Below are positions 23,811-31,162 of a stretch of DNA of 33,744 nucleotides, in pieces. Made by a program: the position numbers and the translations under genes. Where the stretch lies: the NCBI GenBank assembly GCA_031267575.1, contig JAIRYN010000076.1:1-33744 (forward strand), given 5' to 3'. Within the stretch, counting starts at the first letter, position 1; each line of letters opens with the position of its first letter. Under the pieces are notes generated by a model. That model made no database searches, was not told where the DNA came from, and worked only from the letters and a program-made list of their open reading frames with translations. This DNA is from Synergistaceae bacterium (GTDB lineage Bacteria; Synergistota; Synergistia; Synergistales; Aminobacteriaceae).

Positions 23811-24548
23811 ATGGATGTGAACAAGAAATGGATATGGGCAATTGCCATTGTCTTTCTGGCGCTCCCCTTTGGAACGGTGGCGCGCGGCGCAGTGGTCGAA
23901 GCAGAACAAGACTTGCAACACATTATGGGGGACCTTTACACGTTGTCCACCGCGATGCTTCTCTATCACGACGATACGAAAAACGCTCAATGCCCTTCCA
24001 TCGAGGAACTGGAGCGCTACTTTAAAAAACCCCTGCCCGACTCCTGGCCTGGTGAGTACCGAACCGCTGTGATCGAGGGGGGTTGGTGGGTGGGACGCCA
24101 GGTCCCGGAGTTCTCCAACGCCCGAAAATTTTTGAGACGCAATGCCCCCGCTCTGGGACTCTACGACAAGGAGAGTATGAGCGCGTGGCTGGGTCAGTCC
24201 TTCGTGTGGATCGAAGCCTTGTCGTTCAGAAAAGAAACGACTCTCCGTGTTGTTCAGGGCGAGGAAAAGGAACGGTTGTTCTTTAACTCTCCAGGCACGG
24301 ATTACTACTGGTGGAGTAACCTCCTCTTCACCTCGCGCGCCTACAACGCAGCGCTGGTAAAATGCGGCGCGATAGCGAAGGCTTTAGCAATTCCTCCCGC
24401 ACCCACGAAGGAGCGAGAAACCTTTACCGCCTCTCCCGTTTCGCCACCACTCGATTTTAGGGTGGGGGGTGAGCAGGATGAAGGAGGTCCCCAACCTGTT
24501 GAAATGGCCGATGTGATCTTCAACCCCATTCCGCGTCCCAGAGATTAA
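23811..24548 (+). CDS. Exported protein with a pseudopilin-like globular domain, function unknown
   Basis: The 245-residue protein has a signal peptide (about 1-26, WIWAIAIVFLALPFG, cleavage near ARG-AVV). After it comes DLYTLSTAMLLYHDDTKNAQCPSIEELERYFKKPLPDSWPGEYR. This follows the order seen in type II pseudopilins: a helix with A-x-x-x-Y-x-x-D, a P-x-x-x-x-L segment and a DPWGxxY-like end. The pilin processing site is lacking. The middle is rich in Trp, Tyr and Phe, and the C-terminal 45 residues are proline-rich and probably unstructured. The ATG has AGAGGAG upstream. It is likely co-transcribed with the anchored protein before it. The pseudopilin link is an inference from pattern only. 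Confidence 0.65.
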   Translation: MDVNKKWIWAIAIVFLALPFGTVARGAVVEAEQDLQHIMGDLYTLSTAMLLYHDDTKNAQCPSIEELERYFKKPLPDSWPGEYRTAVIEGGWWVGRQVPEFSNARKFLRRNAPALGLYDKESMSAWLGQSFVWIEALSFRKETTLRVVQGEEKERLFFNSPGTDYYWWSNLLFTSRAYNAALVKCGAIAKALAIPPAPTKERETFTASPVSPPLDFRVGGEQDEGGPQPVEMADVIFNPIPRPRD

Positions 24549-24704
24549 CGGGTAGGAACTGACGGATAGAGATTAGGATATAGTATTTAATTAAATAATA
24601 TTTGATTAAATAGAGACTTAGCAAAGTATCAATATACGATAAATATATGATATGCTATAGTATAGGTTACTATGGTGAGATTATACACGGTATATTAAGC
24701 GGCA
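24549..24704. other. AT-rich intergenic DNA, no gene seen
   Basis: About 155 bases of very AT-rich sequence with duplicated TATTTGATTAAATA-like words. No open frame, RNA or clear promoter was recognised. It leads into the duplicated block at 24705. Confidence 0.6.
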
Positions 24705-24758
24705 ATAGTCGAAGAAATACTATGCGAGGCGTATCTACTAGTGATCAGTGGGTATTAG
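24705..24758 (+). pseudogene. Fragment of a duplicated coding block (3' end only)
   Basis: Eighteen codons ending in TAG read IVEEILCEAYLLVISGY. The block matches 28924-28977 on the opposite strand, which reads IVEEILCETYLFIISRY. Nine differences fall at first (4) and third (5) codon positions, none at second positions. Upstream the frame is closed. The stop codon lies 22 bases before the GTG of the DinB-family gene, in the same orientation. Confidence 0.5.
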
Positions 24759-24780
24759 CACATGGAAGGGATTGGTTATA

Positions 24781-25257
24781 GTGAAAGTTATAACAGAGGA
24801 TTTAAAGGCAAATTTTGATCGAGGGTGGAGTTTTTTGACGCAAATCATCGACGTCTGTCCTGACGTGGTGTGGAGTAAGAAGGCGGGGGGATTCGTTTTC
24901 TGGCAACAGCTTTACCATTGTTTCGCGACCGTGGATTTCTTCCTGTTGCCGAAAGACGGCGTTCCGGAACCCGGGCCTTGGGGCGCGGAGGCCGCGCAAT
25001 TCAAAGGAGAGCCCACGGCAAAACCCACCAAAGAGGAACTCAAAGCATACGCGGCCAAGATGAAGGCCAAGGTTGACGCTTGGCTCGCCACTCTTGATGA
25101 CGCGTCTCTTGCCCAGACCCACGAGGGGTTTTCCGCTCGCAGAGGCGTGCCCATGAATAACGTTATGGTGCTGACCATCCTGTCGGGACACTTGTCGTAC
25201 CACATTGGAAGCTGCGACGCCATCCTGCGCGACAACGGCGAAAAAGGAGTAATGTGA
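24781..25257 (+). CDS. DinB-family (DinB/YfiT-like) four-helix protein
   Basis: A 158-residue helical protein with the metal-binding pattern of DinB-like enzymes: His46 in FWQQLYHCFATVDFFL and His137 and His141 in SGHLSYHIGSCDAIL. Members bind a divalent metal. Some act as thiol-dependent transferases or hydrolases, but most have no known substrate. I place the start at GTG 24781 with GGAAGGG upstream; a GTG at 24748 lies inside the duplicated block and has no ribosome binding site. It is a single gene, convergent with rsmA, and ends before a strong hairpin. Confidence 0.8.
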   Translation: MKVITEDLKANFDRGWSFLTQIIDVCPDVVWSKKAGGFVFWQQLYHCFATVDFFLLPKDGVPEPGPWGAEAAQFKGEPTAKPTKEELKAYAAKMKAKVDAWLATLDDASLAQTHEGFSARRGVPMNNVMVLTILSGHLSYHIGSCDAILRDNGEKGVM

Positions 25258-25281
25258 GCCTTTAAAGCCACACTTATGGAG

Positions 25282-25355
25282 CGGCGGTTCTTGATTTCGA
25301 CTTACCCTCGTATCGATATTACCCCTCGTATCGAAACGCCGAAATCAAGCCGCCG
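25282..25355. terminator. Hairpin between convergent genes, probable bidirectional terminator
   Basis: Arms 25282-25299 and 25340-25355 pair as CGGCGG/CCGCCG and TTGATTTCG/CGAAATCAA around a small bulge, with a 40-base loop that itself holds a CCCTCGTATCGA direct repeat. A clear T run is lacking. The position between the converging DinB-family and rsmA genes supports a terminator role. Confidence 0.55.
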
Positions 25356-25378
25356 TCTTCTGCCTCAACCGGAACAAT

Positions 25379-25417
25379 ATTCAAGTTCAGAATTCAAGTT
25401 CAGAATTCAAGTTCAGA
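25379..25417. repeat. 13-bp tandem array, 3 exact copies, at the rsmA stop codon
   Basis: ATTCAAGTTCAGA three times without mismatch. The rsmA stop codon (25413-25415 on the minus strand) is inside the last unit, so copies beyond it are outside the coding region. Confidence 0.95.
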
Positions 25418-26252
25418 GGGTATGAACGGCGTTGTACAACCGTAGCCACTCTTCGCCGCTTAGATCCTCCGCGCGAATTTTCAAGTCGAGCTTCGCGTCG
25501 CTCAGGAGGGGGCTCCAGTCCTCCAGGCTCCGAAAACCTTTGAGGTTGTTGAAGAGCGTTTTCCGACGTTGACGAAACCCCGCGTGTAAAAGATCGCTCC
25601 AAAGAGAATTCTTCATCAAAAAAAGGTTCCGTTCCAGCTTGATTTCCACCAGAGCGGAGTCCACCCGAGGCACTGGGCGAAAACAGGAGGGAGGCACCCG
25701 GCGAACTAATGTTGTCCTCCCCATGACTTCGAGGGCCACACCCAGAGGATAACGTTCTTTTGTATCGCGGCGCGCTGTCAATCGTTCCGCAGCCTCTTTT
25801 TGCACCATATACAAATGGTAGGTCAGTCCCCGCGACGCAAAGGCGAGAAGCCTCCATATCAGAGGCGTCGTGATGTTGTAGGGGATATTGGCCACGACCT
25901 TGTTGGGGAACGGAGACAGGGCGCTGTAATCCGCCCGCGCTGCGTCGTCCCAAAGGACGTTTAACCGCGGATTCTGGGCCTGCAACCCCTCCAACGCGTC
26001 TTTTAGGCGCAAATCCAACTCGACAGCGTAGAGGCGCGCGCACCCTTGAAGGAGCAGTTCCTTGGTCAGAATGCCTTCTCCTGGCCCCACCTCCAACAGC
26101 ACGTCTTCTGGTGCGACGGCGGCGCGCTCTACAATCTCTGAGAGAATGTTGCGGTCGATGAGAAAATTTTGCCCGAAACGCTTCTTGGGGTGAAAGGATT
26201 TGGCGGATTCGCGCGGCGGTGTTCTAGGAAGCATGGTCTGGACTCGGGTCAT
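25413..26252 (-). CDS. rsmA: 16S rRNA dimethyladenosine transferase
   Basis: Also called KsgA, it dimethylates two adjacent adenines in the 3' hairpin of 16S rRNA during 30S maturation. The protein has 279 residues. The SAM-binding region is clear: KKRFGQNFLIDRNILSEIV, LLEVGPGEGILTKELLL, AVELD, and the adenine-binding VVANIPYNITTPLIW, where NIPYN replaces the more common NIPYY. The C-terminal helical domain contains FRQRRKTLFNNL. The ATG at 26252 lies within the upstream YbaK-like gene (29-base overlap); a second ATG at 26234 is also possible, and neither has a strong ribosome binding site. Confidence 0.95.
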   Translation of the reverse strand: MTRVQTMLPRTPPRESAKSFHPKKRFGQNFLIDRNILSEIVERAAVAPEDVLLEVGPGEGILTKELLLQGCARLYAVELDLRLKDALEGLQAQNPRLNVLWDDAARADYSALSPFPNKVVANIPYNITTPLIWRLLAFASRGLTYHLYMVQKEAAERLTARRDTKERYPLGVALEVMGRTTLVRRVPPSCFRPVPRVDSALVEIKLERNLFLMKNSLWSDLLHAGFRQRRKTLFNNLKGFRSLEDWSPLLSDAKLDLKIRAEDLSGEEWLRLYNAVHTL

Positions 26253-26778
26253 GACAAAACCCGCGTTTTTTGATGGGGACCTTCATTCCCCCTGTGAGAG
26301 CCAGAAGGCGTTCCGGCTCTATGGGGAAAAAAGCATGATCTGTGCCCGCAGCGGCCCAGACCACAGGGTACCGGAAAAGGTCCTCGTCCAAAAAAGCGGG
26401 TATCTGAATAGGATACCCTGTTGGAGGCACACCTCCAACCTTAAATCCAAAGCGCTCGAACACGTACTCTGGAGAAGCCATTTTGGTTTTTTTACCCTTC
26501 GCCTCCCGCGCTACGGCCCGGAGGTCCACCCGGTTTGCGCCGCTCATCAACACCAAGACGGGACGCTCGTCCACTAGAAAAACGAGGCTCTTCAGAATCT
26601 TCTCCGCGGGGGCTCCGACAGCCCGAGTAGCGTCTTCCACCGTAAAAATGGTCTCCTCCGTCACCTTGATCTCGATATCGCCGTATCCCCCCGCGTCCAA
26701 CGCGACTCGTACTTTTTCAATAGCCTCCTCAATAGCGTCCTCAATAACATCTTCAATAGCGTCAGTAGGTTCGCGCAT
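26224..26778 (-). CDS. YbaK/ProX-family aminoacyl-tRNA deacylase-like protein
   Basis: A 184-residue protein of the family that removes wrongly attached amino acids from tRNA (YbaK, ProX and the inserted domain of ProRS). It shows the expected order: TEETIFTVEDATRAVGAPAEKILKSLVFLVDERPVLVLMSGANRVDL, a conserved lysine-containing KSLVF strand, GGVPPTGYPIQIPAFLDEDLFRYPVVWAAAGTDHAFFPI. The first 20 residues contain IEDVIEDAIEEAIEKV, encoded by a 12-bp x 4 array (about 26715-26762), which is not part of the family domain. The ATG has GAGGAGA upstream. It overlaps both the CDF gene before it and rsmA after it. Confidence 0.88.
   Translation of the reverse strand: MREPTDAIEDVIEDAIEEAIEKVRVALDAGGYGDIEIKVTEETIFTVEDATRAVGAPAEKILKSLVFLVDERPVLVLMSGANRVDLRAVAREAKGKKTKMASPEYVFERFGFKVGGVPPTGYPIQIPAFLDEDLFRYPVVWAAAGTDHAFFPIEPERLLALTGGMKVPIKKRGFCHDPSPDHAS
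26715..26762. repeat. 12-bp degenerate tandem array, 4 copies
   Basis: CTCAATAGCGTC-type units on the plus strand, four copies with substitutions, coding on the minus strand for the IEDVIEDAIEEAIEKV start of the YbaK-like protein. Confidence 0.8.
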
Positions 26779-27712
26779 TGTCGTTCTCCTCGTCTCTCCA
26801 CTTTATTGTCGCATCATTTCTCGGTTCGTAAGGTTCCGCGTGCAACGTGATCAACGCGTTTCGCCCTAACAGGTCTTCCAGTTTGCATTCGAGAGTCGTG
26901 GTCACGTCGTGAGCTTGAACTAAGGTTATGTGCCCGTCCAGCACAATATGCGCCTCCACCGCTACGTAGAAACCGATTCTCCGCGTTCTGACCTTGTGAA
27001 TGTCGAAGATCTCCGAGAAATCTAAAGCCGCTTCCTTGATAGCGTCCACTTGAGATGGAGCCAGAGACGTATCCAGAACCTCCTCGATGCTGTTCCAGAA
27101 AATAGAGACGGCCGCGTGAAGGATAAAGACACTCACCAGAACGGCCGCCACCGGATCGAGAATCACCCACTTTTCACCGCCTACGAAACCGCCGGCGATT
27201 CCAAGAAACGCCCCCACGGAGGACATAGCGTCTGCACGGTGGTGCCAGGCGTTGGCCTTCAGTGACGCGCTATTCAGCTTTCGGCCAGCGGCAAAAGTGT
27301 AACGGAACAGGACTTCTTTCATTATAATGGAAATCAGCGCCGCCATCAGGGCCACTCCTCCGGGTCTAGACAACTCACGCCCGTCCACGGCCTGCAGGAT
27401 GGAAGTGCTTCCCTCGAAAAAAACACCCAGTCCTACAATCAACAGTACCAGTCCGCAAAAAGCCGCCACCAGCGTTTCGATCCTTCCATGTCCGTAGGCG
27501 TGGTCTGCATCCGCTGGTTTACTCGTGTAACGTAACCCCAAAAGAACGGCGAAGTCTGTCAAAAGGTCCGACAGGGAGTGCGTCGCGTCGGCAATCATCG
27601 CCCCGCTGTGCCCAAAAACACCGGCCGCGTATTTTCCCACAGTCAGGATCAGATTGCCCCCTAGACCCACCAAGGTCACGCGCGTGCCTTCTCGCATTTT
27701 CTCCCCAGCCAT
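26762..27712 (-). CDS. Cation diffusion facilitator family metal exporter
   Basis: A proton-coupled exporter of divalent metals such as zinc, iron or manganese, acting as a dimer in the inner membrane. It has six membrane helices. The transport site residues are visible in IADATHSLSDLLTD (His45, Asp49 from the chosen start) and in WHHRADAMSSVGAF (HHxxD). A cytoplasmic C-terminal domain follows, from about residue 210, with HKVRTRRIGFYVAVEAHIVLDG. I chose the ATG at 27712 because GGAG lies nine bases upstream; an ATG at 27727 has no ribosome binding site. It follows the PatB-like gene by about 20 bases and overlaps the YbaK-like gene. Confidence 0.9.
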   Translation of the reverse strand: MAGEKMREGTRVTLVGLGGNLILTVGKYAAGVFGHSGAMIADATHSLSDLLTDFAVLLGLRYTSKPADADHAYGHGRIETLVAAFCGLVLLIVGLGVFFEGSTSILQAVDGRELSRPGGVALMAALISIIMKEVLFRYTFAAGRKLNSASLKANAWHHRADAMSSVGAFLGIAGGFVGGEKWVILDPVAAVLVSVFILHAAVSIFWNSIEEVLDTSLAPSQVDAIKEAALDFSEIFDIHKVRTRRIGFYVAVEAHIVLDGHITLVQAHDVTTTLECKLEDLLGRNALITLHAEPYEPRNDATIKWRDEENDNARTY

Positions 27713-27735
27713 GCCTATTTTCTCCATATTTACAT

Positions 27736-28896
27736 TTATTCAAAAGCGGCGGCGATTTTCTCCAGTCCCTCCTGGAGCAGCGATCTGGGGGTGCCGATAT
27801 TGAGGCGAACGTGACCTTTGCCCTCATCTCCAAATGTCGTGCCGTCGTTGAGCGCCACACGCGCTTCCTCCTTCAATTTTTTCATCAAAGCCTTTTGTTC
27901 CAGTTCGTAGGCGGAAAAGTCCAGCCACATCAAGTAAGTGCTTTCAGGCACGTAGACCCCCACCTGGGGCAGACGAGACTCCAAAAAAGACGTCACGAAC
28001 TTCGCGTTGCCCTTCAAGTAAACCAGCAGCTCCTCCAGCCATTTTTCCCCTTCTCGGTACACGACCTCGGCAGCCTTGTAACCGAACAGGTTGACGCTCA
28101 TGTGAAACTGGTCCAGCAAGGTCCGTATCTTGTTCCGCAGGTCTGGGTTTCTCGCGATCAAAAAGGAGGCCTTGAGCCCTGCCACATTGAAGGTTTTGCT
28201 AGGGGCCGATGCAATGATCGCGATCTCCTGGGCCTTGGGAGAGACGTTCAAAAGCGGGATGTGTTTGTGTCCAGAAAAAACCAGATCGGAGTGAATTTCG
28301 TCAGAGATGATGATCGTTCCGTTGCGGGCGCACAACTCTACGATATTTTCTAGCTCGCTCTTTTCCCAGACGCGCCCCACGGGATTGTGCGGGCTACATA
28401 AAATGAAGGCCTTCGCTCCCTTCTGAAGTTTCGCCTCGAAATCATCGAAATCCATCTCATATCTTCCGTTTACACGGCGTAGAGGCGAGAGCAAAAGCTG
28501 GCGTCCCAAAGATTTGGGGACGGCGAAGAAGGGGGGATACACGGGAGGGGTGACCAGCACCTTGTCTCCGGGTTGAGTGAGGGCGGAGATCACGAAACCG
28601 AGTCCACAGACGACACCGGGAACATCCAGAAGTTCCTCTTTCGTCAGGGTCAGGCCATTGCGTCTGGCGTTCCAGTCGATTAGGCTCTTATAATAACCCT
28701 CTCCTGCGAAAGTGTAACCGAAGGTGGAATTTTCCGCGCGCGCCAGAAGCGCTTTCTCCAGTTCGGGCAAAACGGGAAAATCCATATCCGCCACCCAAAA
28801 GGGCAATAAGTCAGGGTCTCCATAAACCTGCCGAAGCGCGTCCCATTTGCTGCAATCCGTTCCCTTCCTCGCCAACAGCCGATCAAATTCGTACAT
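27736..28896 (-). CDS. PLP-dependent cystathionine beta-lyase, PatB/MalY type
   Basis: A fold-type I PLP enzyme that cleaves cystathionine or cysteine conjugates to pyruvate, ammonia and a thiol, or acts as an aminotransferase. The 386-residue protein has the MalY/PatB N terminus (YEFDRLLARKGTDCSKWD), LPFWVADMDFPVLPEL, CSPHNPVGRVW, IISDEIHSDLVF and the PLP lysine in SAPSKTFNVAGLK. The start is the ATG at 28896, with an AGGAT-type site upstream; a TTG two codons earlier is less likely. It heads the minus-strand group leading to the CDF, YbaK-like and rsmA genes. Substrate cannot be deduced. Confidence 0.92.
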   Translation of the reverse strand: MYEFDRLLARKGTDCSKWDALRQVYGDPDLLPFWVADMDFPVLPELEKALLARAENSTFGYTFAGEGYYKSLIDWNARRNGLTLTKEELLDVPGVVCGLGFVISALTQPGDKVLVTPPVYPPFFAVPKSLGRQLLLSPLRRVNGRYEMDFDDFEAKLQKGAKAFILCSPHNPVGRVWEKSELENIVELCARNGTIIISDEIHSDLVFSGHKHIPLLNVSPKAQEIAIIASAPSKTFNVAGLKASFLIARNPDLRNKIRTLLDQFHMSVNLFGYKAAEVVYREGEKWLEELLVYLKGNAKFVTSFLESRLPQVGVYVPESTYLMWLDFSAYELEQKALMKKLKEEARVALNDGTTFGDEGKGHVRLNIGTPRSLLQEGLEKIAAAFE

Positions 28897-28923
28897 AGGC
28901 AATCATCCTATCCTTTCAGCGTA

Positions 28924-29154
28924 CTAATACCTACTTATAATGAATAGATACGTTTCACATAGTATTTCTTCGACTATTAAGCCCAAGAAAAAGCTGAATC
29001 TCGCAAAGCTCGTAGAAATATTCCTATATAAAAGTAGAAATATTCCTATATAAAATTTGTGTGTCTGTTTAAATGCCATCTTACAACGCTTAACCGCGTT
29101 GCAAATGTTCTGCGCTGCTATGTTGTAGAAAAGCACTTCATCGTTATAGGTCAC
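28924..29154 (-). pseudogene. Small unknown frame (76 codons) ending in the duplicated IVEEILCE block
   Basis: The frame starts MTYNDEVLFYNIAAQNIC, continues with AVKRCKMAFKQTHKFY and ends GLIVEEILCETYLFIISRY. Its last 18 codons are duplicated at 24705-24758 with a coding-like substitution pattern, so at least this end comes from a real gene. A 22-bp tandem duplication in the middle (about 29012-29055) is not a multiple of three, so either the frame was repaired by chance or the original is broken. I do not recognise the family. The stop is 27 bases upstream of the PatB-like ATG. Confidence 0.35.
29012..29055. repeat. 22-bp tandem duplication
   Basis: GTAGAAATATTCCTATATAA plus two bases, present twice in a row without mismatch. 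The unit is not divisible by three and lies inside the doubtful 76-codon frame. Confidence 0.9.
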
Positions 29155-29174
29155 GGCGTTGTCAGCGAGTGTCA

Positions 29175-29230
29175 GGAATAGCGCGTTTTCCTTTTTTCAC
29201 AAAACAGTGAAGGGAAAAAATCGCTATTCC
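29175..29230. repeat. Long imperfect palindrome (REP-like) downstream of the M20D gene
   Basis: GGAATAGCG (29175-29183) pairs with CGCTATTCC (29222-29230). The inner arms, a TTTTTTCAC/GTGAAGGG-AAAAAA type, continue the stem to a 6-base loop. It can terminate transcription from the M20D gene but lacks an outer T run. Its left arm shares a 22-base exact match with 6897-6918 at the end of the chemoreceptor gene. Confidence 0.7.
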
Positions 29231-29298
29231 CTTGAGCAACGCAGGATGACGCGAATTTTTAGAGAGCATCTTGCGGGGGTTTAGGGTCTCTCTTGCTT

Positions 29299-30510
29299 TT
29301 AGGCCTGCCAGTTGAGAGCGTAAACGGCCAGAGCGGCCGTACCCGTCCAGAGTACGGACTCGTTTATATCAAATTTCGCGTTGTGGTGTGGATAATCTCG
29401 CCCTTCCCCGATAACAGCGTGAGGTTCAAAAGTCGAGCAATGGTAGAAGAAAGCCCCCGGCACTTTCCCAAGATAGAACGCAAAATCTTCCGCTCCCGAC
29501 GAGGGCAGCGCAACCTCCTGGGTCCACTCCTCTCCCAGGGTCTTTGCGACGATGTCCCGCATTCGGAGGGCGCAGCTTTGGTCGTTGATGACCGCGGGGA
29601 TGTCGCTGGAAAAGGCAACTGTGGCTTTGCCTCTCATGGAAGCCGCGATTCCCTCAACTGTGCTTTTGATGCGCTCTTTCAAAAACGCGTCGATCTTTGG
29701 GTCGAAGCTGCGAATCATTCCGCGCATTCTACAACTTCCGGCGATAACGTTTGGAGCCGAACCTCCCGTAATCTGTCCGATGGTGAACACCACTGCTTCA
29801 AAGGGGCTGACCTCGCGACTAACCAGGGTTTGGAGTTGACTGATCATCTTGGTGGCTATCACGATGGGGTCTACCGTCAGATGCGGGGTGGCGCCGTGGC
29901 CTCCCTTGCCTTGAATCTCGATCGTCAGCGTGGAGGTTGAGGCCATCATTGGTCCCACACGCCATCCAATTTGTCCCGGCGTCAGACCTCCTCCCCAGAT
30001 GTTGCCCGTGTGCAATCCGATGATCTCGTCCACTCGCGGATTTTCCAGTGCCCCACTGGCGATCATGGAAAGGGCGCCGTTGATCGTCTCCTCTGAAGGC
30101 TGAAAGATGAAGCGCACTGTCCCGGCTAGGTCCTCGCGCTTTGCCGCGAGCAGTTTCGCGGCCATCAGCAACATTGCCACGTGAGCGTCGTGCCCGCAGG
30201 CGTGCATGTTGCCATTGGTCGAAGCGAAAGGGAGGCCGGTATCCTCCACAATGGGAAGCGCGTCCATGTCCGCGCGCAACGCCAGCGTTTTACCCGGACC
30301 CGGTTTTTTCCCTTTCAACGTGGCAAAAACCCCATGTCCCTGTCCTTGGCCGGATTTGATTTCGTCAAGCCCCAGTTTGGATAGTTCTCGTACAATCACT
30401 TCTTCCGTGAAGGGTAGATCGTGTTCCAGCTCTGGGTGCGCGTGCAACTCTTGCCGCAACGCCACGATCTCTTCGTTTAGAGCTTTGGCCTCTAGCCCGA
30501 TTTTCTCCAT
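29299..30510 (-). CDS. M20D-family amidohydrolase (N-acyl-amino-acid / hippurate hydrolase type)
   Basis: A zinc- or manganese-dependent hydrolase that frees amino acids from N-acyl forms. The 403-residue protein has the family order: RQELHAHPELEHDLPFTEE, LRADMDALPI, the metal site HACGHDAHVAML, the catalytic glutamate in FQPSEET, GLHTGN, the dimerisation insertion with GKGGHGATPH, and a final metal histidine in YPHHNAKFDINE. The start is the ATG at 30510 with GGGAGGAG upstream; a TTG seven codons earlier lies on top of the ribosome binding site. It is in an amino-acid-utilising context, but the exact substrate is unknown. Confidence 0.93.
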   Translation of the reverse strand: MEKIGLEAKALNEEIVALRQELHAHPELEHDLPFTEEVIVRELSKLGLDEIKSGQGQGHGVFATLKGKKPGPGKTLALRADMDALPIVEDTGLPFASTNGNMHACGHDAHVAMLLMAAKLLAAKREDLAGTVRFIFQPSEETINGALSMIASGALENPRVDEIIGLHTGNIWGGGLTPGQIGWRVGPMMASTSTLTIEIQGKGGHGATPHLTVDPIVIATKMISQLQTLVSREVSPFEAVVFTIGQITGGSAPNVIAGSCRMRGMIRSFDPKIDAFLKERIKSTVEGIAASMRGKATVAFSSDIPAVINDQSCALRMRDIVAKTLGEEWTQEVALPSSGAEDFAFYLGKVPGAFFYHCSTFEPHAVIGEGRDYPHHNAKFDINESVLWTGTAALAVYALNWQA

Positions 30511-30533
30511 AATGACATTCTCCTCCCTCAATC

Positions 30534-30584
30534 TAATTACAAATTCTGATTACAAATTCTAATTACAAATTCTAATTACAAATT
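30534..30584. repeat. 13-bp tandem array, about 4 copies, upstream of the M20D gene
   Basis: AATTACAAATTCT-type units, four copies with one G for A change, between the thermonuclease-like gene and the M20D gene. It covers most of the intergenic space, including where a promoter would be expected. Confidence 0.9.
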
Positions 30585-30604
30585 TAAAACAATCACATAG
30601 CGCC

Positions 30605-31150
30605 TTACTTTCCCCAAAGTCCCCTCTTGTTGTTCCGCGCTTCTTCTTGAAATTTCGCGAAAATTTGAGAATATTTGGAGTTGGGCTGGATCGTCATGAT
30701 CTTGCCGTATCCCTGCAAGACCAACTGGGCGTTGAACATGTTCTTCCGGATTGCCGTCTCTCCCGTCCCGGGCTTCGTCAGCCAGACGTAGGCCAGGTGG
30801 CGGTTGTAACGGTCCAGAGGAGCCACGTCGTATTCCAGCCAAACGGTTTTGTTCGTTAGGTTCTTTTTGGTAAAATCCGACGCTTCTTTACCATAAAACT
30901 CCACGGGCTTTCGAGGATGAACGGTTTCTGGGGTATCCACGCCAATCAAGCGCACGGTGCGGTCCTCCCCCGCCACGGTTACGTGTATCGTATCTCCATC
31001 CACCACCCGGGTAACCGTTCCCGACAGAACATCCCCGCCGGGCGCGAAGAACAGATAGAAAGCTCCAAGCAATAAGGTTCCCGCCAGGGATATGATTTTT
31101 TTCACCGTAAGCTGAGGAACGAGTTTTTGCCCTTTTCTTTTTTTCTTCAT
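30605..31150 (-). CDS. Membrane-anchored thermonuclease-like (SNase) protein
   Basis: A calcium-dependent nuclease fold acting outside the cytoplasmic membrane. The 181 residues start with a basic segment and one hydrophobic anchor (about 18-36). The nuclease domain follows: VVDGDTIHV (Asp53), VRLIGVDTPE (Arg67, Asp72, Thr73, Glu75) and DRYNRHLAYVW (Arg117). These align in spacing with Asp21, Arg35, Asp40, Thr41, Glu43 and Arg87 of staphylococcal nuclease, so it is probably active. The ATG has AGGGGTG upstream. It follows the C69 peptidase gene by 12 bases on the same strand and is likely co-transcribed with it. Confidence 0.92.
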   Translation of the reverse strand: MKKKRKGQKLVPQLTVKKIISLAGTLLLGAFYLFFAPGGDVLSGTVTRVVDGDTIHVTVAGEDRTVRLIGVDTPETVHPRKPVEFYGKEASDFTKKNLTNKTVWLEYDVAPLDRYNRHLAYVWLTKPGTGETAIRKNMFNAQLVLQGYGKIMTIQPNSKYSQIFAKFQEEARNNKRGLWGK

Positions 31151-31162
31151 AAATTTTCACCC

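Noticed and set aside
28924-28977. Shared leader or promoter element at 24.7 and 28.9 kb
   Set aside because: Considered first because both copies precede genes. The absence of second-codon-position changes and the shared stop codon fit a duplicated coding end better.
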